From Pseudomonas siliginis (GTDB lineage Bacteria > Pseudomonadota > Gammaproteobacteria > Pseudomonadales > Pseudomonadaceae), in contig NZ_JAHSTW010000009.1 of the NCBI RefSeq assembly GCF_019145195.1, forward strand, positions 248,001 through 312,000: a stretch of DNA of 64,000 bases, read 5' to 3'. Numbering within the stretch: position 1 is the stretch's first letter; each line of letters opens with the position of its first letter. This document shows, piece after piece, positions 33,844 through 41,846 of this stretch. The notes under the pieces are model-generated. The model was not told the origin of the DNA. It saw only the letters and a list, made by a program, of their open reading frames with translations, and made no database searches. Both the position numbers and the translations under genes were made by a program.

Positions 33844-34284
33844 TCAATGCCCGAGACGCTTTGCCCATGAACTAACAGCATCTTCAATCAATGCGTGGGC
33901 ATGAATAAACGCGGCTTTGCCTTGACGATACGGATCATGTATTTCGCGCTCGCTCTGCCACTTGCCGAGCAGAAACACTTTGCCTCGGGCGTGCGAGGCA
34001 ATCTTCAGCACTTGATTGACGTGGGTCTTTTCCATGACCAGGATCAGGTCCGAGTCATTGACGATGTCCGAGGTCAGTTGCCGCGCCTTGAAGGCCTCGG
34101 CGCAATGCCCGTGCTCTTCGAGAACCTGCCGCGCCGAGGCTTCCACGCCCTCGCCGACGCGGGCGGACAGGCCGGCAGAGGACACCGTGATGGCGGACGG
34201 GCCCAGCGCGTTGCGCAGCAGCAGTTCAGCCGTCGGACTTCGGCATATATTGCCCACGCAGACAACGAGGATCTTTTTGAACAA
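33844..34284 (-). CDS. wzb: Low-molecular-weight protein tyrosine phosphatase (Wzb/Etp)
   Basis: The 146-aa enzyme removes phosphate from the Wzc tyrosine cluster. It has the P-loop VCVGNICRSP (C-x5-R with nucleophile Cys) near the N-terminus and the general-acid Asp in HDPYRQG. The start is TTG, with AGGAAA eight bases upstream; no in-frame ATG exists between it and the preceding stop. It is the first gene of the minus-strand operon that runs to 24706. Confidence 0.94.
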   Translation of the reverse strand: MFKKILVVCVGNICRSPTAELLLRNALGPSAITVSSAGLSARVGEGVEASARQVLEEHGHCAEAFKARQLTSDIVNDSDLILVMEKTHVNQVLKIASHARGKVFLLGKWQSEREIHDPYRQGKAAFIHAHALIEDAVSSWAKRLGH

Positions 34285-34435
34285 GTCTTGCTTTCCTGTG
34301 TAATATCAAACAGCCAACATGCCGTGAAAGTTAATGAACACTCACGACTTTCCTGCACTCAGAAATAGCTTCGCCCTGTTAGTACAGGAACATTAAGTAC
34401 CACAGCGTTTTAAGCCGCCCCAACCACAATTAGCG

Positions 34436-34449
34436 GACTAAAAATAACT
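34436..34449 (+). promoter_or_regulatory. 14-base element shared with the galE/galU intergenic region
   Basis: GACTAAAAATAACT, identical to 23127-23140, lies midway in the 289-base divergent promoter region between wzb and the glycosidase gene. Confidence 0.35.
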
Positions 34450-34573
34450 GTGATTTTCAGTTGCTGTTTTCCTGACAAAAAATAACATTCGCGCACTTAG
34501 TGCCATCACCGTTATCGGAAATTGAGTAACGGGATAAATATTCGTAGTTGTCATTCTCTTCAGGAGAGCAGAC

Positions 34574-35530
34574 ATGAAAACAGCACAGCGCAATAAACTC
34601 GCCGCCCTCGCCCTGATGGCGCTCGGTGCCGCCAGCCAGGTTCACGCCAGTGAGCTGTTCCCCAACCTTCCAGCGAAAACCATCGGCGTGCAGGTGAAAA
34701 TCCAGAGCTTCACCGCCGCCGATGCCGCGCAAATCAAGGCCGCAGGCTTCAGCTTTGTGCGCTTCGGCGTGTGGAGCGACAGCCTCACCGCCAAGACTTA
34801 TCAGAAACAGGTCAGCGACGCCTTCGCCGCCGCCGCTTCCGCCGGGCTGCCGGTGCTGCTGACGGTGCGCGCAATCAAGGCACTGCCGGCCACTTCGCCG
34901 GAGGAGCTGAACGCCGCCGGCGGTAAGTTCGCCAACACCGTGACCGGGCTGGAAAAAACCTGGAGTTCGCAATTGGTGGCGATCGAAATCTGGAACGAGC
35001 CGGATCTGGAAACCTATTGGCCGACGCGCAATTTCGATACCACCTTCGTGCCGTTCATGGCCGGCATGTGCAAGGCCTTCGAAGGTCAGCCGCAGACGAC
35101 TCCACGGGTCGGTTTCGGCTTCGCCCGGCCTCCAAGCGCAGGCTCGGCGTCGACGGTGGCGATGAAAAGTATCGTCAGCGATTACCCAAAATGCCTCAAC
35201 GCGGTTTCGTATCATCCTTATGGGATGACCGCCACGCAGATCAGCAACGCACAGACCTTCATCCAGCAGAACTTCAATCTGCCGGGGGTCATCAGTGAAT
35301 GGGGGGTTTCGGCCCTCGCTTCCAACGGTGGTCCTGAGGGGCAAGCGACCAAGATCAACGCGTTTATTACCGACGTTAAACGCCTCAATATTCCGCTGAC
35401 CTCTATCTATGAATGGCGGAACAGTGATTCGGGCAGCAACGATCGCGAGAAGAACTTCGGCTTTCTCACCTCTGACGGCCAGCCAAAACCGGCACGCTTG
35501 TCGGTAGAAGGTCTGTTGAACGCTGAGTAA
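34574..35530 (+). CDS. Secreted TIM-barrel glycoside hydrolase (PslG-like)
   Basis: This 318-aa protein has a signal peptide (LAALALMALGAASQVHA) and a clan-A (beta/alpha)8 glycosidase layout: acid/base Glu in AIEIWNEPDL, a conserved SYHPYG, nucleophile Glu in VISEWGVSA, and the C-terminal IYEWRNSD. Polysaccharide loci often encode such an enzyme for trimming or releasing the polymer (PslG in P. aeruginosa). It is divergent from the wzb-wzc operon and shares its promoter region; AGGAGAG precedes the ATG. The substrate is inferred to be the polymer of this cluster. Confidence 0.85.
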   Translation: MKTAQRNKLAALALMALGAASQVHASELFPNLPAKTIGVQVKIQSFTAADAAQIKAAGFSFVRFGVWSDSLTAKTYQKQVSDAFAAAASAGLPVLLTVRAIKALPATSPEELNAAGGKFANTVTGLEKTWSSQLVAIEIWNEPDLETYWPTRNFDTTFVPFMAGMCKAFEGQPQTTPRVGFGFARPPSAGSASTVAMKSIVSDYPKCLNAVSYHPYGMTATQISNAQTFIQQNFNLPGVISEWGVSALASNGGPEGQATKINAFITDVKRLNIPLTSIYEWRNSDSGSNDREKNFGFLTSDGQPKPARLSVEGLLNAE

Positions 35531-35732
35531 ACCTTGGGCAACCGGTCTGTTCACAGGTCGGTTGCTTTGAACCTGTGGGCTGTTTTGGCATCGTATTCAG
35601 CGACACCGCGCCCCGCCTTTCAAACAATCGTTTTCAGGTTGTTGCCGCAGGGGCCATCGATCCACGAATGCACCCTTGAGTGCCCGTCAGCGCTCGGGTA
35701 ATGTCTTCAGACCCATAGGATAGAGCACGCCC

Positions 35733-36659
35733 ATGACTTCCAAGCTGGAACAACTCAAACAGTTCACCACCGTGGTTGCCGACACTGGCGACTTCGAAGC
35801 GATCGCCCGAGTCAAACCGACCGATGCCACCACCAACCCTTCCCTGCTGCTCAAGGCTTCGGCCATTCACGGTTACGCCGAACTGCTGAACGATTGCGTT
35901 CGCGACTGCAAGGGCGATGTCGGCCTGGCCAGCGACCGTTTCGGCGTCGCAGTGGGCAAGGAAATTCTCAACGTGGTTCCGGGCCGCATCTCCACCGAAG
36001 TGGATGCGCGCCTGTCCTTTGACCAGGATGCGATCCTCAAGCGTGCGCATCGTCTGATCGAGCTGTACGACAAGGCCGGCGTCGGCCGCGACCGCGTGCT
36101 GATCAAGATCGCCTCGACCTGGGAAGGCATCCGCGCCGCCGAGATCCTCGAGAAGGAAGGCATCCAGACCAACCTGACCCTGCTGTTCTCTTTCGCCCAG
36201 GCCGCCGCCTGCGCCGATGCCGGCGTGTTCCTGATTTCGCCGTTCGTGGGCCGCATCTACGACTGGTACAAGAAAGCCAACGGCAACGACTACACCGGCG
36301 CTGATGATCCGGGCGTGCAGTCGGTGACGCGCATCTACAACTACTACAAGGCCAACGACTACAAGACCGTGGTCATGGGCGCGAGCTTCCGTAACATCAA
36401 TCAGATCGAGCAACTGGCCGGCTGCGATCGCCTGACCATCAGCCCGGAACTGCTGGAGAAGCTCGCCGCCGACACCGGCAAGCTGGAACGCAAACTGGCG
36501 CCGGGCAATGCCGGTGAAGCTCGTCTGAGCCTCAACGAAGCGCAATTCCGCTGGTTGTCCAACGAGGACGCGATGGCCACCGAGAAACTGGCTGAAGGCA
36601 TCCGTCAGTTCGCCCGCGATCAGGAAAAACTGGAAGCATTGCTGCAGGCCAAGCTGTGA
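35733..36659 (+). CDS. tal: Transaldolase (TalB type)
   Basis: Transaldolase exchanges dihydroxyacetone units between sedoheptulose-7-phosphate and glyceraldehyde-3-phosphate in the pentose phosphate pathway. The 308-aa protein shows DATTNPSLLLKA, RISTEVDARLSFD, the Schiff-base Lys in LIKIASTWEGI, LTLLFSFAQA, and SPFVGRIYDWYKK. It is monocistronic with a strong terminator; the ATG is at 35733. The same gene precedes the rssC-rssB pair in P. aeruginosa, where the arrangement is convergent as here. Confidence 0.97.
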   Translation: MTSKLEQLKQFTTVVADTGDFEAIARVKPTDATTNPSLLLKASAIHGYAELLNDCVRDCKGDVGLASDRFGVAVGKEILNVVPGRISTEVDARLSFDQDAILKRAHRLIELYDKAGVGRDRVLIKIASTWEGIRAAEILEKEGIQTNLTLLFSFAQAAACADAGVFLISPFVGRIYDWYKKANGNDYTGADDPGVQSVTRIYNYYKANDYKTVVMGASFRNINQIEQLAGCDRLTISPELLEKLAADTGKLERKLAPGNAGEARLSLNEAQFRWLSNEDAMATEKLAEGIRQFARDQEKLEALLQAKL

Positions 36660-36676
36660 TTTGATTTGTAGAATGC

Positions 36677-36711
36677 AAAAAGGGCGAACCTGTGAGGGTT
36701 CGCCCTTTTTC
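36677..36711 (+). terminator. Rho-independent terminator of tal
   Basis: AAAAAGGGCGAACC and GGTTCGCCCTTTTT form a 14-bp stem around TGTGAG, ending in TTTTT, 18 bases after the stop codon. Confidence 0.95.
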
Positions 36712-36751
36712 ATTTTGCCTGCACTGATAAATGTATCGACCGACCCGACGC

Positions 36752-36844
36752 CATCGCGGGCAAGCCCGCTCCCACAGGGTATGTGGAGAACCTAAGTTTG
36801 AGGTTTCACGCGATCATTGTGGGAGCGGGCTTGCCCGCGATGAG
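36752..36844. repeat. REP doublet (REPIN), CGCGGGCAAGCCCGC type
   Basis: CATCGCGGGCAAGCCCGCTCCCACA and its inverted copy TGTGGGAGCGGGCTTGCCCGCGATG lie between the tal terminator and rssC. The palindrome core differs from the CGCGAGCAGGCTCGC family seen elsewhere in the window. Confidence 0.92.
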
Positions 36845-36873
36845 GCCAGCCCAGACACCATCAATTCATGAGA

Positions 36874-37356
36874 TCAGTGTCTTTCCAGGGCATTGACCAG
36901 ATCATGAAACGCTTCACGATTGGAATCGTTCAGCCCCATGAGAATCTTGTGCGCTTCCAGCACCTTGATTCGCACCACTTCTTCGGACTGGTCCTGATCC
37001 GGCAGGTCGTCCAGGCACTCCGGGCACGGCACCGGGTGGTTGACGATGTTGAACACCTGCTCGAAGCCCATCGACTGCAAAAGCCGAGTGATGTCTTCGT
37101 GGGTGGTGACAACCGTCGGCAACAGGCCGACCTTCTGCCGCGACAGGATCGACAGTTTGGCCAGCAGGCCCAGGGTGGTGCTGTCGATGCTGCGGGTTTC
37201 GGTCAAATCGATCACGATCGCGTTGAAATTCAGCGCGGTGAAGATTTTCTCAATAGTCGCATCCAACGCCGAACACAGGGTCAGGCGAACTTCACCGACG
37301 AACTTCAGGACGAAGGTGCCGTCCTGCTCGGCGAACTGGATTCTACCGGTACTCAT
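36874..37356 (-). CDS. rssC: STAS-domain anti-sigma factor antagonist (RssC)
   Basis: This 160-aa protein has a STAS domain in the first ~100 residues (FVLKFVGEVRLTLCSALDATIEKI, IVIDLTETRSIDSTTLGLLAKL, with the phosphorylatable Ser in RSIDSTT) and a ~55-residue C-terminal extension. It should act in a partner switch with the phosphatase encoded just upstream. The ATG overlaps the rssB stop (TAATG). The P. aeruginosa homologue next to tal is PA2797. The related HsbA pair is the main alternative, but the neighbours tal and mlaA favour RssC. Confidence 0.85.
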   Translation of the reverse strand: MSTGRIQFAEQDGTFVLKFVGEVRLTLCSALDATIEKIFTALNFNAIVIDLTETRSIDSTTLGLLAKLSILSRQKVGLLPTVVTTHEDITRLLQSMGFEQVFNIVNHPVPCPECLDDLPDQDQSEEVVRIKVLEAHKILMGLNDSNREAFHDLVNALERH

Positions 37357-38537
37357 TAAAGATTCCTGCTCAACACCAACAGGGCGATATCATCCGGCAT
37401 CTCCCCTAGCGTGGCCAAACCAAACACTTGCCGCAGACCATCCAGGCTGCCGCCCGCTGACTTCACCCGTTCGGGCAAAGCAGCCTCTTTTTCTTTGAGC
37501 GTTGCTTCCGGCAAAAGGTCCAGAATGCCATCAGACATCAGCGTCAGGCTGAACGTCGGCGGCAGCTCAAGCACGTGGTCTTCGTAGGTGGCTTCGTTGA
37601 AAAGCCCCACCGGCAAACCACGGCCTTCGAGATAACGAACACTGTCAGGCGTGTACAACACAGGCAAAGGCAGATGGCCGCCAATGCTATAGGTCAACAA
37701 ACCGGTCTCCTCGTCGATGACTCCACCGACCATTGTCACGTGTTTACCCAGCTTACAACTGATCAGTCCCCGGTTGATATGACCGAGCACTTCCGAAGGC
37801 TTGAACTCCGGCAAGGTACCGCTGCGTTTCGATTCGAAGAGCAAACGCGTGGTCATGAACTTCAACAGCACGGTGACGAAGGCTGATGACGCGCCATGCC
37901 CGGAAACATCCGCCAGATAAAACGCGACCCGGCGCTCGTCAACGCGGAAATAGTCGACAAAATCACCCGACAGGTACAGTGACGGGATGATCTGGTGGGC
38001 AAAATTGAACTCGTCGATGCTCCACGGGCTTTCCGGCAGCATGTTCATCTGCACCTGGCGACCGGCGTTCTGGTCTTCCTGGAGCAGGTTCAGGCTGGCT
38101 TCAAGCTCGCGGTTGGCCTTCTCCAGCTTCTCGCTGTAGCGCTGGTTTTCCAGCAGCAGCCGCGCACGATCCAGGGCCCGGCGCACGGAGTGCTCGAGCA
38201 CAGCCAGATCTTCGAGAGGCTTGATCAGGTAATCCGCCGCGCCCAGGCGCAGGGCCTCGACCGCGTCGTTCATCACCCCGGCACCCGAGACCACGATCAC
38301 CGGCGTCTCCGGTGAGCGCTCGGTGACCTGACGGATCAGTTCGAGACCGCCCATCTGCGGCATGCGCAGATCGCAGATGACCAGATCGGGCTCGTCTTGC
38401 TCGAATACCTGAAGACCCTGTTGACCGTTGCCGGCCTGCAGGACGCTGAAACCACTGTCTTCCAGATAGGCCGCGAGGCTCGCGCGCACTACCTCGTCAT
38501 CATCGATTATCAGCAGCGTGGCACTGGTTTTTGGCAT
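37356..38537 (-). CDS. rssB: Response regulator with PP2C-type phosphatase output (RssB)
   Basis: The 393-aa protein has a receiver domain (LLIIDDDEVVRASLAAYLEDSG, phospho-acceptor Asp in DLVICDLRMPQMGG, VVSGAG, LIKPLEDL), a coiled-coil linker (about 130-165) and a PPM/SpoIIE-like Ser phosphatase (YLSGDFVDYFRV with the metal-binding Asp, YLADVSGHGASSAF, LMSDGILDL, PDDIALLVL). It probably dephosphorylates the STAS protein encoded next and, through it, affects sigma-S-dependent stress response, as reported for Pseudomonas RssB. It is the first gene of a two-gene operon. Confidence 0.88.
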   Translation of the reverse strand: MPKTSATLLIIDDDEVVRASLAAYLEDSGFSVLQAGNGQQGLQVFEQDEPDLVICDLRMPQMGGLELIRQVTERSPETPVIVVSGAGVMNDAVEALRLGAADYLIKPLEDLAVLEHSVRRALDRARLLLENQRYSEKLEKANRELEASLNLLQEDQNAGRQVQMNMLPESPWSIDEFNFAHQIIPSLYLSGDFVDYFRVDERRVAFYLADVSGHGASSAFVTVLLKFMTTRLLFESKRSGTLPEFKPSEVLGHINRGLISCKLGKHVTMVGGVIDEETGLLTYSIGGHLPLPVLYTPDSVRYLEGRGLPVGLFNEATYEDHVLELPPTFSLTLMSDGILDLLPEATLKEKEAALPERVKSAGGSLDGLRQVFGLATLGEMPDDIALLVLSRNL

Positions 38538-38882
38538 GTGGGCAAACGGCGCCAGAATTAGGTTGGCGTAGTGAGCGGGGCAACGGCCCTGCGCAGACTA
38601 CTGGATTCGCTTTCTAGCCTCTCTGTTGCAGCGCTTTCAAGCATTCGCCTGGCGCGCGGTTTTAAACAGAGGTGCCCTTCTAAGGCGCAGACGGTACTCC
38701 CATCCGCAGAGCGTTTCAAGCATGCGCCGATTGTCGCTTGACGACTTTGTTTGTCAAATCACCGGGAGTTATAAGAACCGCTCCAACGGTAACCCGATGG
38801 AAGGTAGTGGCAGTCGCAGGCGACGCTCTGGCGCGGACAAAAAAGGCGACCCGAGGGCCGCCTTTTTCATTACCGGTCGAAA
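38538..38882. other. Intergenic region between rssB and mlaA ends/starts
   Basis: No gene is supported in these 345 bases. It contains TTGTCAA- and TATAAG-like promoter fragments near 38750-38780 without good spacing, and ends in the terminator at 38840-38868. A short plus-strand RNA ending at that hairpin cannot be excluded. Confidence 0.4.
38840..38868. terminator. Bidirectional Rho-independent terminator (mlaA)
   Basis: AAAAAGGCG and CGCCTTTTT flank a GC-rich loop. T-runs occur on both strands; on the minus strand it follows the mlaA stop codon by 15 bases. Confidence 0.85.
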
Positions 38883-39572
38883 TCAGAAATCGTCTTCGAC
38901 CTGACCGTCCTTCACCTTGAACTCGCGGTTTTGCAGGTAAGCATTGCGGATGAAGGTGTATTTGTCGCCGCTGATCAGCTTCTCGCTCGACAGCAGGCTG
39001 GCGCGGGTGTCGACGATGTTCAGGCCGAAGATCGAGTTACGCGTCGGCACGTGGTCGATGTAGCGGTACGCGCCGGTGAAGCTGTCGACGTATTTCGACG
39101 GTGCGTCACGCAGGGTGCTCGGCCCCATCAGCGGCAGCATCACGTACGGGCCGCTGCCCACGCCCCAGTAACCGAGGGTCTGACCGAAGTCTTCGTCGCT
39201 GCGGTTCAAGCCCATCTTGGTGCCGACGTCGAAGAAACCGAGCAGACCGAAGGTGGTGTTGAAAATCAGTCGGGCAGTATCAACGCCCGCTGCAGCCGGT
39301 TTGGCCTGGAGGATGTTGTTCGCCAGGTTGGTGACGTCACCGACGTTGCGGAACATGTTGTGAATGCCGTCTTCAACGAACTGCGGGGTGATGAACTCAT
39401 AACCCTGGGCCAGTGGCTTCAGCGCGTAAGTGTCAACGAAGTCGTTGAACTGGAAAATCGGCCGGTTGACGCGTTCCCAAGGGTCTTCTTCGGTGGCCGC
39501 CTGGGTGGCGAACGGCGCCAGCAACAGGCTGGCACATACACTTAGCTGAGTGAGCGAAGGGCTCCAGCGCAT
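38883..39572 (-). CDS. mlaA: MlaA (VacJ) outer membrane phospholipid-removal protein
   Basis: MlaA extracts misplaced phospholipids from the outer leaflet of the outer membrane and passes them to MlaC. The 229-aa protein has a signal peptide ending ATQA and the family core DPWERVNRPIFQFNDFVDTYALKPLAQGYEFITPQFVEDGIHNMFRNVGD and DFGQTLGYWGVGSGPYVMLPLMGPSTLRDA. The start at 39572 has AAGGAG upstream. No proper lipobox is present: the only early Cys is in LSVCAS, before the hydrophobic core ends, so lipidation is unlikely. Confidence 0.93.
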   Translation of the reverse strand: MRWSPSLTQLSVCASLLLAPFATQAATEEDPWERVNRPIFQFNDFVDTYALKPLAQGYEFITPQFVEDGIHNMFRNVGDVTNLANNILQAKPAAAGVDTARLIFNTTFGLLGFFDVGTKMGLNRSDEDFGQTLGYWGVGSGPYVMLPLMGPSTLRDAPSKYVDSFTGAYRYIDHVPTRNSIFGLNIVDTRASLLSSEKLISGDKYTFIRNAYLQNREFKVKDGQVEDDF

Positions 39573-39771
39573 AGAAAAACTCCTTGGATTCGATACTGGC
39601 GCGGTCCTCTCGGCCCGGGCATTAAGGCCGCTAGTATAAGCGTAAACGGCGATTTGGGCAGTGCGCCGCTGCAAGGATATGCAGGAAGTTTCCTACGCAG
39701 GCTTTCACCCGCCTGTCATGCAACTGTCACCCCAGCGCCCTAGTCTTGAGCGTTATTTCAGGGACGTTGCC

Positions 39772-40392
39772 ATGACTCACGCCGAAACCTTGCCCGTCGC
39801 CGCGCCCGGCCTGACTGCCGTGCTGTTCGGCCTGAGCGGTTGCCTGGTGGATTTCGGTGCCCGCGCCGCGCAAGAGCTCAACGCCCAGCCGGAACATGCC
39901 AAAACTACACCCGGCGCACTCGATAGCCTGAAAAGTTTGCAGCGCCAGGGAATTCCCTGCGCGTGGCTCGACGAATTGCCCGCTGCCCTCGCTCAGCCAC
40001 TGGCCGCCTCGCTGCCAGACTGGATCACACCGACGCAACATTCAGCAACAATGAATCCGTGGCCCGCCCCTAACGCCTGCTGGCAAGCGTTGATGAGTTT
40101 GAACATCGACCGCCTCGACGGTTGCGTGCTGGTCAGCGGTGAGCCGCGCCTGTTACAGGCCGGTCTGAATGCCGGGTTATGGACGATTGGCCTGGCGTCC
40201 TGCGGCTCGCTGTGCGGCCTCAGCCCGAGCGAGTGGCAGGTTCTGTCGCAAAAGGAACGCGAAAAGTTGCGCGGCAAGGCAACCGTGCAGTTGTTCGGCC
40301 TGGGTGTGCATTCGGTGATCGATCATCTCGGCGAGCTGGACGCCTGTCTCGCGGACATCAGCCTGCGCCGCGCCAAAGGCGAAAAGCCCTGA
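39772..40392 (+). CDS. PhnX-like HAD-fold protein lacking the catalytic motif
   Basis: The 206-aa protein follows phosphonoacetaldehyde hydrolase (PhnX) along its length: AVLFGLSGCLVDFG corresponds to VFDWAGTTVDFG, VLVSGEPRLLQAGLNAGLWTIGLASCGSLCGLSPSEWQVLSQKEREKLRGKA to VGDTxxDIxEGLNAGMWTVG...GLSEEEWxALSxEERExLRxxA, and GVHSVIDHLGEL to GAHYVIDSxADL. The nucleophile Asp of motif I and the acidic residues of motif III are gone, so it should not be an active hydrolase. AGGGAC precedes the ATG. A protein of this type sits beside mlaA in other Pseudomonas. Role unknown. Confidence 0.65.
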   Translation: MTHAETLPVAAPGLTAVLFGLSGCLVDFGARAAQELNAQPEHAKTTPGALDSLKSLQRQGIPCAWLDELPAALAQPLAASLPDWITPTQHSATMNPWPAPNACWQALMSLNIDRLDGCVLVSGEPRLLQAGLNAGLWTIGLASCGSLCGLSPSEWQVLSQKEREKLRGKATVQLFGLGVHSVIDHLGELDACLADISLRRAKGEKP

Positions 40393-40500
40393 TCGGCGTC
40401 ATGCAGGTTTACCGAGAGTGGATTAATCTAAAGGTCAGCCATAGACCTTTGGCGCGTGGCTGCGGTCAATGCCAGTGCCTATTGATAAAAGGAAACCACC

Positions 40501-40767
40501 ATGCCCGCCCGACGAGAACTGCAGGATCAGCTCAACACCTTGCGTGATCAATTGGAGCAGAACCCGCCTCTGTCCGAGTCTGAACGTGAAAACTTACACC
40601 AGTTGATGGCGCAGATCGAAGCAGAAATTCAATTGGAAAATCAGCTACAGGACAACAACCTGGTGGACGGGGTGAACCTTGCCGTGGAGCGCTTTGAAGT
40701 GGAACACCCTACCATCGCCGGCACCCTGCGCAATATCATGAATACGCTGGGCAGCATGGGCATCTGA
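40501..40767 (+). CDS. DUF4404 family protein
   Basis: This 88-aa soluble, helical, acidic protein reads LQDQLNTLRDQLEQNPPLSESERENLHQLMAQIEAEIQ ... VNLAVERFEVEHPTIAGTLRNIMNTLGSMGI, matching the Pseudomonas DUF4404 family. Function unknown; the N-terminal half looks like a coiled coil. GGAAA precedes the ATG, and a good terminator follows. Confidence 0.82.
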   Translation: MPARRELQDQLNTLRDQLEQNPPLSESERENLHQLMAQIEAEIQLENQLQDNNLVDGVNLAVERFEVEHPTIAGTLRNIMNTLGSMGI

Positions 40768-40781
40768 CGCCCCGCCGCACA

Positions 40782-40814
40782 AAAAAGCCCTGCCAGCGAT
40801 GGCAGGGCTTTTTC
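40782..40814 (+). terminator. Rho-independent terminator after the DUF4404 gene
   Basis: AAAAAGCCCTGCCA and TGGCAGGGCTTTTT form a 14-bp stem around GCGA, with TTTTT at the end. Confidence 0.95.
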
Positions 40815-40840
40815 ATTTCCGAAATGTGCCTGCAAGCCCT

Positions 40841-40929
40841 TGTGGGAGCGAGCCTGCTCGCGAAGGCGTCGTGTCAGTCGACATCATCGTTGAATGACAC
40901 ACCGCATTCGCGAGCAGGCTCGCTCCCAC
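40841..40929. repeat. REP doublet (REPIN)
   Basis: TGTGGGAGCGAGCCTGCTCGCGAAG and its inverted copy lie between convergent DUF4404 and queF genes. Confidence 0.92.
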
Positions 40930-40954
40930 TTTGGAGATCGCACATTCAGGATCT

Positions 40955-41785
40955 TTATTGACGTACGAGCCGATGATTCGGCAGCTGTACGCTTTCGGTA
41001 CTGCGATACGGATTGATATCCAGCCCACCCCGGCGAACGTAACGTGCAAACACGGTGAGCTTTTCAGGTTTCAACAACCGCTGCAGATCGAGGAAAATCC
41101 GCTCCACGCATTGCTCATGGAAGTCCGAATGCTGGCGGAAGCTGACGATGTACTCCAGCAGGCTGGCGTGATCCAGCGCCGCGCCGCGATATTCCACCAC
41201 GACGCTGCCCCAGTCCGGCTGGCTGGTCACCGGGCAGTTGGATTTGAGCAGATGGCTGTGCACGCTCTCCTCGACCACGCGGGAATTGTCGCAACGCAGC
41301 AGCTCCGGACGCGGGTGCTCATAATTGCTCACGCTGATATCCAGATCGTCGATGCACACGCCCGGCAACGCCACCACGCCTTCAGCTTCCACGTCTTTCA
41401 GACTGCGCACCCGCACGCCCACCGGTTTGCCGGCAGCGGCGGACAGATCCTTGACCAGTGTCGCTTGCAATGTGGCAACGTCGGCGAACGGCGTCTGGTT
41501 CAGCGAGTTGAGGTAAAGCTTGAACGACTTCGATTCGATGATGTTCGGCGAGTCCGCCGGGATGCTGAATTCAGCGATCGCCACCACCGGTTTGCCCGAG
41601 GGCAGCAGCCACGACAGCTCGAAGCAGTTCCAGAAATCCACGCCTTTATACGGCAGGGTTTCGGCGGTCAGGCCCAGCTCGGCCCATTTCGCGGTGCGCG
41701 GAATAGGGAACAACAGGGACGGCGTGTACGTGGCAATGTATTCGCTGGATTTGCCCAGCGGCGAATGTTCGGCTGCGGGATGCAT
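40955..41785 (-). CDS. queF: NADPH-dependent 7-cyano-7-deazaguanine reductase QueF
   Basis: QueF reduces preQ0 to preQ1 in queuosine biosynthesis. The 276-aa protein is the long two-domain (YqcD) form: the substrate-binding motif IIESKSFKLYLNSLNQ is in the first half and the catalytic Cys in LLKSNCPVTSQPDWGSVVVEY in the second, with HEQCVERIF near the end. ATG at 41785. It is downstream of the cupredoxin gene on the same strand (61-base gap), but the two are functionally unrelated. Confidence 0.96.
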   Translation of the reverse strand: MHPAAEHSPLGKSSEYIATYTPSLLFPIPRTAKWAELGLTAETLPYKGVDFWNCFELSWLLPSGKPVVAIAEFSIPADSPNIIESKSFKLYLNSLNQTPFADVATLQATLVKDLSAAAGKPVGVRVRSLKDVEAEGVVALPGVCIDDLDISVSNYEHPRPELLRCDNSRVVEESVHSHLLKSNCPVTSQPDWGSVVVEYRGAALDHASLLEYIVSFRQHSDFHEQCVERIFLDLQRLLKPEKLTVFARYVRRGGLDINPYRSTESVQLPNHRLVRQ

Positions 41786-41846
41786 GGCGGAAACCTGACT
41801 GAAGAATCAGCGGATTCTACCAGCCTTTGCCCGCGCCTTTGAGTGC

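Noticed and set aside
20235..35530. Idea that the whole polysaccharide region is a recent horizontal acquisition
   Set aside because: Coding GC and codon usage look like the flanking core genes and there are no integrase or transposase genes; only the intergenic regions are AT-rich.
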